Below, one piece after another: positions 48,401 through 56,900 of a DNA stretch of 64,000 nucleotides. The notes under the pieces were generated by a model. The model worked only from the letters and a program-made list of their open reading frames with translations, had not been told where the DNA came from and ran no database searches. Within the stretch, counting starts at the first letter, position 1. Each line of letters starts with the position of its first letter. This DNA is from Sordaria brevicollis (Eukaryota; Ascomycota; Sordariomycetes; Sordariales; Sordariaceae), in assembly GCA_033439795.1 (NCBI GenBank), contig JAUTDP010000003.1, forward strand, positions 3,534,001 to 3,598,000. Direction: 5' to 3'. A program made the translations under genes and the position numbers.

Positions 48401-49709
48401 GTCCAAGAAGTGGCGTGGAAAGAAGCTAGTTCCCTTGCTGTTGGCTTTAGAAGCTACCAATGCTCTGGAGCCCAAGACCGTCAAGAAGAAGTTCTCTTCT
48501 GCGGTTGACACCCTGCTCAAAGCTAGCAACTGGCTTCTTGAGCATGGCTACCGAGCTGGCTGGGAAGTTCGCACCTTCATCGCCAAGCACTTTAGAGAAG
48601 AGCTGGGCGCGCCCCTCAAGATCGTCACGGACGCCCAACCGGCAGGTGATGACAGTGAAGAAGAGGGCCATGACACCGAGAAGCCAGGTTCAGTGGCCGC
48701 AGCCTTCGAGAAGCTGTCAGTCTTAGAATACGTCGATGTGGTAGTCAACAGCGTCGACGAAGACACTAAGCTCGGCTACCTCAAGGAACTCCTGATCGAA
48801 GCCGGCGAGACCTCTGACGCCAGCAGCCGCCTCCTTATCGTGGAGCGTCTGATCCAGCACATCAGCAATACTCGCCGCGACGCCGACGCCTCGCAAGGGC
48901 AACAACAATTCGACCTAGCTCAGGCTCACACCCTTCTCTGCAACAGACTGTCCCACGCCACCTCCTCTCCAGCTCAGTTCATCCAAATCGCCAAGATCGT
49001 CCACCTCCTCCTCGACAAGAAGGGCCAATGCATGACCCAATGGAACATCGACTCGACCCTCAGTGCCGTATCCGCCATCGCCTCCGACCTTTCGTCGACA
49101 AGCATGCTCACCACCACCCCCAAGACTTACGAATCCCTCTGCCACCTGGTCGAAATCGTCATCAAGCGCCACCGCAAGCGTCTAGACGGGCACTTCCACC
49201 TCCTGATCCCCGCCTTGCAATCCCTTCTCCGCCGGCTCATCTCTTCCGCTTCTTCAACCTCCACTCAACCTTCGTTCCTGTCAGATCAAACAAAGGAACA
49301 CCACGCCAAACTTTTGTCGAGACTCCTGACGCTGATCACCGAACCAACCGTGGCCTCGGTTTCTTCCCGCTCTTCGACCGCCAACAAGGACCAAAAGGAC
49401 CAAGAGCATCCCAACCACGACCGTGACCAGAAACACCAACCCCTAGACAGCGAAAAAGACAAAGCCAAGCGCTACGCAGGGCAGCACATGTACCTGGTTC
49501 TGATGGCGTACGTGAAGCTGCAGCTCGAGTTTGTGGTCCCCCTGGTAGTGAGGGAGCAGTTGGAGACGGGCATGTTTAGTATTGTAGACATTACGCCCCA
49601 TGAGGGCGAGTTGAGGATTATGAATGATGGCATGGATCCTAGTGGAAGGGTCATCTTTAGGGAGATGTATAAGAGGTGGGAGAGGTTTGGGAAGTGGTCT
49701 GGTGTGTAA
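45444..49709 (+). CDS. urb2: Urb2/Npa2-type nucleolar pre-rRNA processing factor
   Basis: The CDS is join(45444..45470, 45570..49709), 1388 residues. Exon 1 codes only for MGVKNAESQ. The 99-nt intron (gtaagt donor, actaac branch, caacag acceptor) is a multiple of three without a stop, so reading through also stays open. The start at 45444 (tcaagATGg) was preferred over an upstream in-frame non-ATG extension. The protein is largely helical, with a Lys-rich nuclear-type segment near 165-185 (KSRKRKRTTAAK). The C-terminal 250 residues end with the conserved Urb2/Npa2 block: GQHMYLVLMAYVKLQLEF, REQLETGMFSIVDI, then MNDGMDPSGRVIFREMYKRW. Urb2 acts in the nucleolus in early 60S (27S pre-rRNA) maturation with Urb1/Npa1. 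Confidence 0.9.
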   Translation: MGVKNAESQVSLQDLPLTTYLYHCTQPNRTTSTNTTHHHHQQTGEVALIKTIRALDDGSADTIGQRLETVWNTLSKHRGGSFHAAEEMLLRWLLKNMSGSAAINDQVRRFPLSWNIMGAVFAWIPLFSLAKSLADRRFIAVLQQTLKDISTPQRQEAQSKKGDSDVEMKDATSDETTQKSRKRKRTTAAKFDLASQQQVAGCLQTAEAVFEALRILLSRCDIKSTEGLPSNRMGAEHIKSLFSSSASDVMQTLVPVLSICNFAAESDEIESSKEQSTWMSTFYTLWDLHLQGPEDASAVAVSLSGLGAHLLSKLTATPPHPFLTIDTTVQEQWARDLRRFLTRNMILPARAAFLNNRDQHVIEVATQMSSDFASTNYPVLFDLVTKAPRVLSEKATKKDYEEWIQAVFDGILGALKGADASKSQPAVEAVLEMAADQQLPLSAESLRSVCKTYGLNGDKLNWQLHLSIAKLNPDVFLVTKEGQALLDQALAHTFCTREKEEEKFDKATEYLIHLVNGHARARDLQGFIKTWLTYLDKNEPSGFPWTSSQLANAVAKTAEVSLTVGQLVDILNWVDEQKTKHKGVKMVILAAIANGLSLEAYIDAANMRTFEIASREKFGKKEHSVISTARWTVAEKAITRATVADAKSVWGSVHSDLKSTFKRSDTYSPEAFAAFKCCAAAWVKLGDDEAAASLTSSFVDKLDKEDDAKGAVSKKFYTTWILEGCPHLVSLLTKRQSTFPPTLINALTPSPKNESRTLDSVHALAEQILENQNIVGNEKVIGGLVDKNIALIENPKGPESLTVARAAIQLLLEVPTEAITRQQRESAMKRLVSQAKKVVDKPKHVDAQYWSLVLSLMTKLMSKPTFYEDMKFDDLEIAGRCIRKIYKKSEEKGSTDVILQEREDFRLLEALATSTIRQMCVANPEEREKAYIANALTVLKSECEEAYIAPRLVLLHAFIFIAKENEKTKGEAESLDLLSTIKPIITSKKWRGKKLVPLLLALEATNALEPKTVKKKFSSAVDTLLKASNWLLEHGYRAGWEVRTFIAKHFREELGAPLKIVTDAQPAGDDSEEEGHDTEKPGSVAAAFEKLSVLEYVDVVVNSVDEDTKLGYLKELLIEAGETSDASSRLLIVERLIQHISNTRRDADASQGQQQFDLAQAHTLLCNRLSHATSSPAQFIQIAKIVHLLLDKKGQCMTQWNIDSTLSAVSAIASDLSSTSMLTTTPKTYESLCHLVEIVIKRHRKRLDGHFHLLIPALQSLLRRLISSASSTSTQPSFLSDQTKEHHAKLLSRLLTLITEPTVASVSSRSSTANKDQKDQEHPNHDRDQKHQPLDSEKDKAKRYAGQHMYLVLMAYVKLQLEFVVPLVVREQLETGMFSIVDITPHEGELRIMNDGMDPSGRVIFREMYKRWERFGKWSGV

Positions 49710-49890
49710 TTTGGGACTCGTTGGGGTTTGGGATGTTGTATTGTATTCATGTATGTGGTTTGGAAAAGATACCAATTTTACTGTTTCCAAAATGATGCTT
49801 GAACCACTTGCGATATGAACTGAATGAGATGTCGCTTTGTATATACCGTTATATGCTACTCTTAATTTTCAGAAAAGATGTCTGCTACGC
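49710..49890. other. Short convergent gap, urb2 and cdc123
   Basis: 181 bases between the stop codons of convergent genes. The two 3' UTRs probably overlap. Confidence 0.6.
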
Positions 49891-51303
49891 TCAACTGCTA
49901 GAACCACCACCCCTCTGCTCCTGTAACCTCTGCCACTCCCTCGCAAACTCCCTCATCCCGCCTTCACCCGCCATACTAGCATCCACCACATCTTTCGGCA
50001 TTTTATGCGCCGAGTACTGCGGCGAACTGAAGTTGTACGCAGCCGGGTCGTCCTGCTCCACCAACCTCAGCTCAACCTCGTACTCCTCCTCTTCGTCATC
50101 ATCCTCCGTCGTCTCATCATCTAAATCGTAGTCGTCATCCTCATCCTCCTCTGGCTCAGTACCACTATCATCCCCACCTGCGGCGGCTCTCGTAGTAGAG
50201 AACCGTAACCTAACAGGCTTCTCCTCCTTCTTCTCCTCTATCGTCCTCTCCTCCGGCGTCCTCAAAACAGGCTCCTTAACCTCAGCCTCCAACAACTCCT
50301 CCCACCCAAACAAGATAGTATCCGTCCTCGGTGCCCAAGGGTTAATATCAATCAACCGCGCCCTCGCCAACCTGCTTCTCGCCTCTGACGTTTCGTCATC
50401 ATTATCACTCTCATCGTCCGACCTGTACGCCGCCTCGGGGATGTAAACGTCGAAGCAGAAATCGGAATCGGGAAACGTGGATCGCAGCTTGGTGTTAAAC
50501 AGCTCGCGACACCGGGCGATGATGGCGGGGCGCAGGTTGCGCAAGAAGGCGTAGTAGTTGAGGTCGCGCTGGGTGATGGCGATTAGGGTGCGGGACTTGA
50601 CGAAGCACCGGAATTCGAGAGAGGGGAGGGGGTTGAAGAAGGAGCGGAGGACGAGGACGGGTTGGAAGTCTTGTTGTGTTGATGATGAGGATGTTGTGGT
50701 GGACGGGGGAACGCAACCGTCAAAGGCGTGGTCGAGATCGTGGCTGATGAAAGACGAGGACTTGAGAAGGATGTAGACGTCGTTGGCTGAGGTGCACTTC
50801 ACGGTGTTTGGGTGGCGCGAAATCCAGGTTGCGTCTTTGGGCGAGGACCAGTTGAGTTTGGGAGCAGCGGCGCCGCCAAGGGCTTTGATGGCGTTGTTGA
50901 TGGCGTTGTGTAGGTCGGGGAAGCGCTTGTTGGGCGGGAGCTTGGCGGGGGTTGAGTCCTCGTCACCATCGGAGTCGGAGTCGTTATCGGCGTCGCGAGG
51001 GTCGCGAGAAGGAGGAGGGTAATCGGAGGAAGGGTTGGTGGGTTCCCAGTCGTCGTCGTCGGAATCGTTCTCGTTGCCGGGCTCGTCGTCGGCGAGGATG
51101 ATGCCGTCTTCGCGGATGTAGGAGATGAATTCCCGACTGAGAGGAATCACGCGCGAGCGGATGCAGGAGGTGCGGTACTTGGGGAACCACTGGTCGTAGG
51201 AGCAGTTGAGAATGTGGTCCCGGGTGACGGGAGGGAAGCTGATTTGGCCATCTGCTTGCGCCGTCGTGTTGGCGGCTTCGAGGATGCCTTCGAGATGAGG
51301 CAT
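49891..51303 (-). CDS. cdc123: Cdc123, eIF2 assembly chaperone
   Basis: Intronless, 470 residues. It matches the D123 family: N-terminal NCSYDQWFPKYR, then IPLSREFISYIREDGIIL, PKLNWSSPKDATWI, LEFRCFVKSRTLIAITQRD, FCFDVYIPE and LIDINPWAPRTDTILFGWEE in the expected order. The family has an ATP-grasp-like fold; Cdc123 binds eIF2-gamma and is needed to assemble the eIF2 heterotrimer, so it acts in the cytosol in translation initiation. Acidic inserts (NENDSDDDDWEP, DNDSDSDGDEDS and a long Asp/Glu tail at about 380-405) add to the family's usual length of about 330-360. The start at 51303 begins the conserved N-terminal region. Confidence 0.93.
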   Translation of the reverse strand: MPHLEGILEAANTTAQADGQISFPPVTRDHILNCSYDQWFPKYRTSCIRSRVIPLSREFISYIREDGIILADDEPGNENDSDDDDWEPTNPSSDYPPPSRDPRDADNDSDSDGDEDSTPAKLPPNKRFPDLHNAINNAIKALGGAAAPKLNWSSPKDATWISRHPNTVKCTSANDVYILLKSSSFISHDLDHAFDGCVPPSTTTSSSSTQQDFQPVLVLRSFFNPLPSLEFRCFVKSRTLIAITQRDLNYYAFLRNLRPAIIARCRELFNTKLRSTFPDSDFCFDVYIPEAAYRSDDESDNDDETSEARSRLARARLIDINPWAPRTDTILFGWEELLEAEVKEPVLRTPEERTIEEKKEEKPVRLRFSTTRAAAGGDDSGTEPEEDEDDDYDLDDETTEDDDEEEEYEVELRLVEQDDPAAYNFSSPQYSAHKMPKDVVDASMAGEGGMREFAREWQRLQEQRGGGSSS

Positions 51304-51816
51304 GGTGGAGGAGGTTGTCGAGGGGTGTTCAGGGGAGCTAGGGGTGTTCGAAGTTGCGCAAGATGCTGATGAGGCCGAACAGAGCTATATAGCAGTTAAA
51401 GATGCTCGAGATGATACCGAACTAGATTGTTGAAATATTGGATGCAGTGGAAGGAAGAAATGTCAACAAATCGAGTCACTGACAGATTCGCTGCGGGGCA
51501 AATGTTGAAGTTTCAAAGATCGATCCAACCGTAACAGCAAAAGGGACTTCTGCAAAGAAAATCGCACCCCGCAGGGTCAAGAGTTCGAGAACGTCAGCGC
51601 CCCACACGCCAAATAACCCCACATTTCAGGCTTGGATCCACAATTCTGCCGGTGCTTTCCAAACATCCGTCTCCAAGTGGAAGTTGTGAACTGTAAACAT
51701 TCACCGCCTTCAGTTAGTGTTGCCTCAATTGATCACCGCCCAGGACTGGGCCAACTACTTTCTTCCCTTTGCATCATCATCAACATCAGCATCCAAAACA
51801 CTCGGATCGGGCAACC
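51304..51816. promoter_or_regulatory. Divergent promoter region, cdc123 and cwc21
   Basis: 513 bases contain both promoters. Nothing more specific could be identified. Confidence 0.55.
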
Positions 51817-52918
51817 ATGTCTGATAACGTCGGCCTTTCCACACCGCGCGGTAGCGGTACCTCTGGCTATGTCCAGCGCAACCTCGCCCACTTCAACCGT
51901 CCGCGCGACAACTTCCAGTACCCGCCCAAGGATTTCGACAGCCTAAAACACCAACCGCGCCAGCCAGACAAGGGCCTTCTCGAGCACGATCGCAAACGCG
52001 AGGTCGAAGTCAAGGTTTTCGAGCTGCGCGACAAGTTGGAAGAAGAGGGGTAAGTCTTGTACCTGTATTTCTCTCCACTATGCACCAGCTAACACCATCA
52101 ACAGCGTCGAAGAAGATGAAATCGAAACCCGCTGCGATGAACTCCGCCAGAAACTCCTCGCCGAAATGGAGCGCCAAAACAGCCGCGGTGCGCCCGCCGG
52201 TCCTCGCAAAAACTTGAAGGCGCACCAAGTCCACGAAATAGCCGACGCCAAGATCAAGGAGAGCGAGCGGTTGCGCCAGGCGCTGAAGATCAGCAGGGAC
52301 TACCAAGAAGGAAGCCATTGGAAGAAGCAAGAGGAGAGGCTAAAGGGTGCGCTGGAGCGGGAGGTGAATGGTGGCGGCAGTGGCAGCATGGGACCACCGC
52401 CTGCGCCAACTGGGCCGTCGGGTGATCGTGATCGTGGTTATGATCGTGATAGGGGCCGTGGTCGTGGTCATGGACGCAGGGATAGGGATGAAGGGAGACT
52501 CAGCCCCAGGGAGCGTCGTCCTCCTCCCAGGGATTGGGACAGACCGCCAACTCCGAGAGGTTGGGGTGGCCGAGGTGGAAGAGGAGGAAGGGAGAGGGAG
52601 GTTGACAGCTACCGAGGTGCTGCTGGAGGTGGTAGGGATATGAGCAGGAGCAGGAGCAGGAGCCCCATCAGGCAGAGGAGTCGTACAAGGAGCCCAGTCA
52701 GGGATAGAAGCCGGTCCAGAAGCCCGGCGAGGGAGAGGAGCTTGAGCCGGAGCAGAAGCCGCAGCAGGAGCTACAGTCGGAGTCGGAGCCCACCCCGCAG
52801 AAGAGCTGTTGACAGCCCGAGTCGCAGCCGAAGCCGGAGCCGGAGCAGGAGTTACAGCCGGTCTCCTGATAGGGATCGGTATCGGGAGAAGTACAGGGAG
52901 CGGGACGATCGCGATTGA
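51817..52918 (+). CDS. cwc21: Cwc21-like pre-mRNA splicing factor with RS tail
   Basis: The CDS is join(51817..52049, 52105..52918), 348 residues. The 55-nt intron splits the Gly of EEEGVEEDE. The N-terminus ([20 protein letters not shown]) and the cwf21 helix (about 50-100: [20 protein letters not shown]) match Cwc21/SRRM2 N-termini, which contact Prp8 and Snu114 near the 5' splice site. Another helix ([20 protein letters not shown]) follows. The C-terminal 170 residues are RGG/RDR-rich, then a true RS domain (SRSRSRS repeats, 270-340). Budding-yeast Cwc21 lacks such a tail, so this form is closer to the metazoan SRm300 plan. Nuclear. Confidence 0.92.
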
Positions 52919-53920
52919 TTTTCTGGTCGAGAAAGAGAGCTGGAAAGTCTAGTGCACTCGCAGTTGGGCGAGAACAAAGATGGCATTGGCTCAATGGAAT
53001 TCAGGGCTTACGATAAAAAGTCTACTATGGGAGTTACGGCGTTTGATAGGGATGAGAACCTAAGGCGAATCGAAGGGAATATCATACCAAAAGGTAGCTA
53101 GAGCCTCGGCGTACAGGTTTTGCAAAAGACTCAGTTATACGAAGACGGGCTGTCTTTTGACATCACATATTAATGGAGTTACAATCTCCGGTCTCGCCAG
53201 ACGAGCATTGGCCTCGGCTTAGCTACATTTTGAGGAGTGAACAAACCATTCGTTCCGGACAGGTGGCTGACCGGTGTAAGCACGAGAAGCACATGTAATC
53301 CCACCATCCAACTTGTACGTTGGCTCCAGAGGTACATGATCTACGACAAAAAGTCCCTACTTCACTAACTGTGTACTTCGAGATACCGACTCTCCAACTC
53401 GAGGAGCGAGGAAGACAAATGGCGCGCACAGTGTAAGACCTAACAACAAACTTCTCCGTTGTCGTATTTACACTACTGCACGCCATCCAAGACCACCGGA
53501 TCACCATGCAGCAGGCCTGCAGGAAGCAGATGAGCTAACTATAATCGTGTAAGTTATTGGTTGAAAATTCGAGGACGACGAGGTGGTGGCCTTGATAGGC
53601 TTAGGATGGGGGTGGAAAATACATTGATGCAGCTGTTAGTTGCGTAGCATAGTCATATTAGCAATTTCTCCACGTCCCATAGCACGTCCCGTCTCCAGTT
53701 TGTTTACGTGCCATGCAGATGTACGTGCTGATGCGGCTCTGTCCCCTCCCGATCGTTGACTGACAACACCACCAACCACCCCACTTCACTTTGGGGAAAA
53801 CATCAAACATCATCAGCAAACAAGCATCGATTCGGAATCAACCATATGGGCCCTTCATTCATGGGCTACACATACCTCAAGGTCCAGTGAGTTAATTCTC
53901 TGGCTACCTACAATTCCAAC
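52919..53920. promoter_or_regulatory. Intergenic between cwc21 and the multi-HTH gene
   Basis: About 1 kb with the cwc21 3' flank and the promoter of the next gene. No supported gene or RNA. Confidence 0.5.
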
Positions 53921-56900
53921 ATGCCGGGATTAAAGCAGAAGAAAACGGGCCAGCAACAAGTTACGAAGCGCGTCAGCAAACCTCAGATGGAGCCCAGGAC
54001 CGGCCCGGGCACATATCATCAGGGGGCTTCCCACCGACAACGGCCCGAGGACCAAATGAGCAAGAGCGATCGCATAAGCGCGGCGCTTGATGACTTCCTC
54101 CATAACAACCCCAAGGGACACAATCTGAAATTCTTCGCCGCGCGCTATGACGTGAAGCCTGGCACTCTGCAGGTGAGGAGGTGGAGGGAGGAGATGAGAG
54201 ATATGGAGATGAAGAAGAAAATGGCAATGCAAGCTAGAGATGGCAATGGAGGGGAAGGAGGTGCTGAAGGAGAGTCAGGGACCAGATCGACGACAACAAG
54301 ACCAGAAGATGGTGGACAAAGCCTCGTGCCTTCCAAAAATTTAGGGAAGAGAGCGTCAAAAGAACACGTCGCGGCCGCTTGTGACGAGTATCTCAATAGC
54401 GAAACCCCGGTGTCGGCTACTGCGATTGCGAAGAAATATGGGCTACATCCAAGTACCATGTACCAGCGGATATCGTTGATGGGGGGCTGGAACGGGCTGG
54501 GGAAGCGTGATGGTGTAAAGGAGGGTCGGGATAACGGGCAGAAAACTAGGAGTGGAGGGTCTACGAGGAGAGTATCAGCGCCAATCCTGGTACCGTCACC
54601 ATCACCAGAACCAGAAATAGTGACGGCACCGGAATCAGTACCAACCTCAGCCATCGCAACAGGATCAAGACAGGGCAAAATGACAGCTGAGACGAGAGCG
54701 ACGGCAGAGCGCATCAACTCCGCCATGGAGTACATCATCAACAACAACCCCGGCAGTCATTGCTACCAGTACGTCGCCAAAAAGTTTGGCGTCGGACGTC
54801 GGACGCTGTTCAACAGGGCCAAGAAGTTGAGAGCAGCTGGGTTTCATGTCCCGGCTTCAAAACTTCCATCAGGTGGATCTCGAAAACGAACTGCTGCAAG
54901 AAAGCAAAACACCAAGATGCCTACTATTACTGGTAGCGGTAGTAGTAGGCGTGAAGGTCAAGGGCAGCAGCAACAGTCGCAAACGAAGCCCAGTGCTGGC
55001 TCGGCAGAAGAGGCAATAACGGCGATAACCAGGGTTAGAAACAGCGGCACAACCCCGAGCAAGGGGCAGCAAGAACAGGAAGATCTAAGAGAAAAGAGGC
55101 AGGCAAAACCTCTTTCCAAATGGGATATCTACTCAATGTCAAAAGCTGAACGAGTCGACGCTGCAGTTGACGAGTTTCTCAACGGCAATCCCGGGCAAAG
55201 TATCCCATCTATCCTCCAGAAATATGGCATCGATCATAGCACTTTGTATCAGGGGGTTACCGCGATGGGGGCACCGGACAGGCCAGCCAAGGGCAAGACT
55301 GGTGGCAGTGATGCTAGAAATATGGACGGAAGCGCTACTTCGTCAACCGCACAGAAGAACAAGAAGACAAGCGCGTCAAAACAACAACAATCACCACCAC
55401 CACAACCAACAATATACCAAGAACGTGACCCCAGGCTCAGAAGCAGCAACCGGATCAAAGACAAAAGAAGAGACGCCGCCGCAAAGACACGCGTGGTAAC
55501 AATCGAAGCCAGCAACACCACCACCACCACCACCACTACCACCAGTCTTAAGAAGAAGGCCAAGAAGAAAAAGAACAACAACAACGCCCTTGACATAATG
55601 AAAATGACGCCCAAAGAACGCGGCGACGCCGCCTGGGAGGAGTACCTCTCCACCTATCCGCGCCCCAGCGGCGTCTATTTTGCGGAAAAGTACGGCATCC
55701 ACAAGAGCACTTTGAGCGCCAGGAAGTTGGCACTGAAAAAGCATGGAGTGGATCTTGACATGATGTATGGGAGTGTTAGTGCTGATGCCATTGCCCGAGC
55801 CAAGGCTAAGGCTAAGGAGGCTAGAAATAGGGCTGGAAGAAATGAGGTGGTGGTGGATTTGAGGAGTGACTCTGACTCGGACATGGACCAGCCGGAGGGG
55901 TCGGAATCGGAGGAAGAAGAAGAGGAGGAGGAGGAAGGTGACGAGGTTATGGTTAACAGCGACCTTATCACCGCGCCACAGCATTCACTGAAAGTACCAG
56001 CGCCGCCGTCATCCTCAAGGTTAATACGCGAGGGAAAACCCATGGAACTATCCGAGATCCAAGAGCGATACCTAGTAAACTGGTATCTCCGCGAGGAATC
56101 TCTGGGCAAAGGTGCACCAAGCCGCGCGAAACTGACCAGTATGGCATTATCGTTGCTGTTTGATGGGCAGGAAGTGCAATTGAATCCACAAGATGAGGAA
56201 TGGCTAGGTGTTTTGATTCAGCGATTTTTGGAGCGGAATCCAGAGATCAAGGCAATGGTTGGAAAGACGGAAGAAGGTGATGTAGATGGGATAGTGCATG
56301 AGGAGATCGTGGCGAGAGTACCGGTACCAGCAGCAGCAGTACCTGCACCGGGAGCGAGGAAGAAGAAGAAGCCCGAGGATAAGGGAACGAGGGCGTTGTG
56401 GGAGCCATCAGCTGCTGAAACCGCAGCCGCAGCAGCCGCAGCAGCAATGGGCTACGTTTCTAACGAAGAAGATTGGGAGGACGAAGAGTCTAATTCCGAG
56501 GAAGAGCAGACCGAAAGCGATGATTCAGCATCCGATTCTGAAGAGTCTGAAGACGGCTCGGAAGAAGACTCAGATTCCGACTCAGACGCCGACTCCGATA
56601 CCTCAACCGACATCTCAACAGATGATCTCTACAACCAAGCCTTTGTCGATTCCCTTTTTGTCAAACTCGAGAAGACACCGCCCCCACCACCCCTATCACA
56701 GGAGGGAGAGATGGAAGTTGACATTAGCCCTCCAATACCTCAATCTGCTGACGACATTCGACAACACTATCTCTCAGCCCTACAGGACTCACAGTCACCA
56801 GTGCAGACTGCCCAGATTGTCAAAGCCCTTTGCGTCAATGCGGGAAAGGCTCTGGATCTCCAGAAAACTGAGCTGGAGGCTTTGTGGGAGAAGGTGCAGC

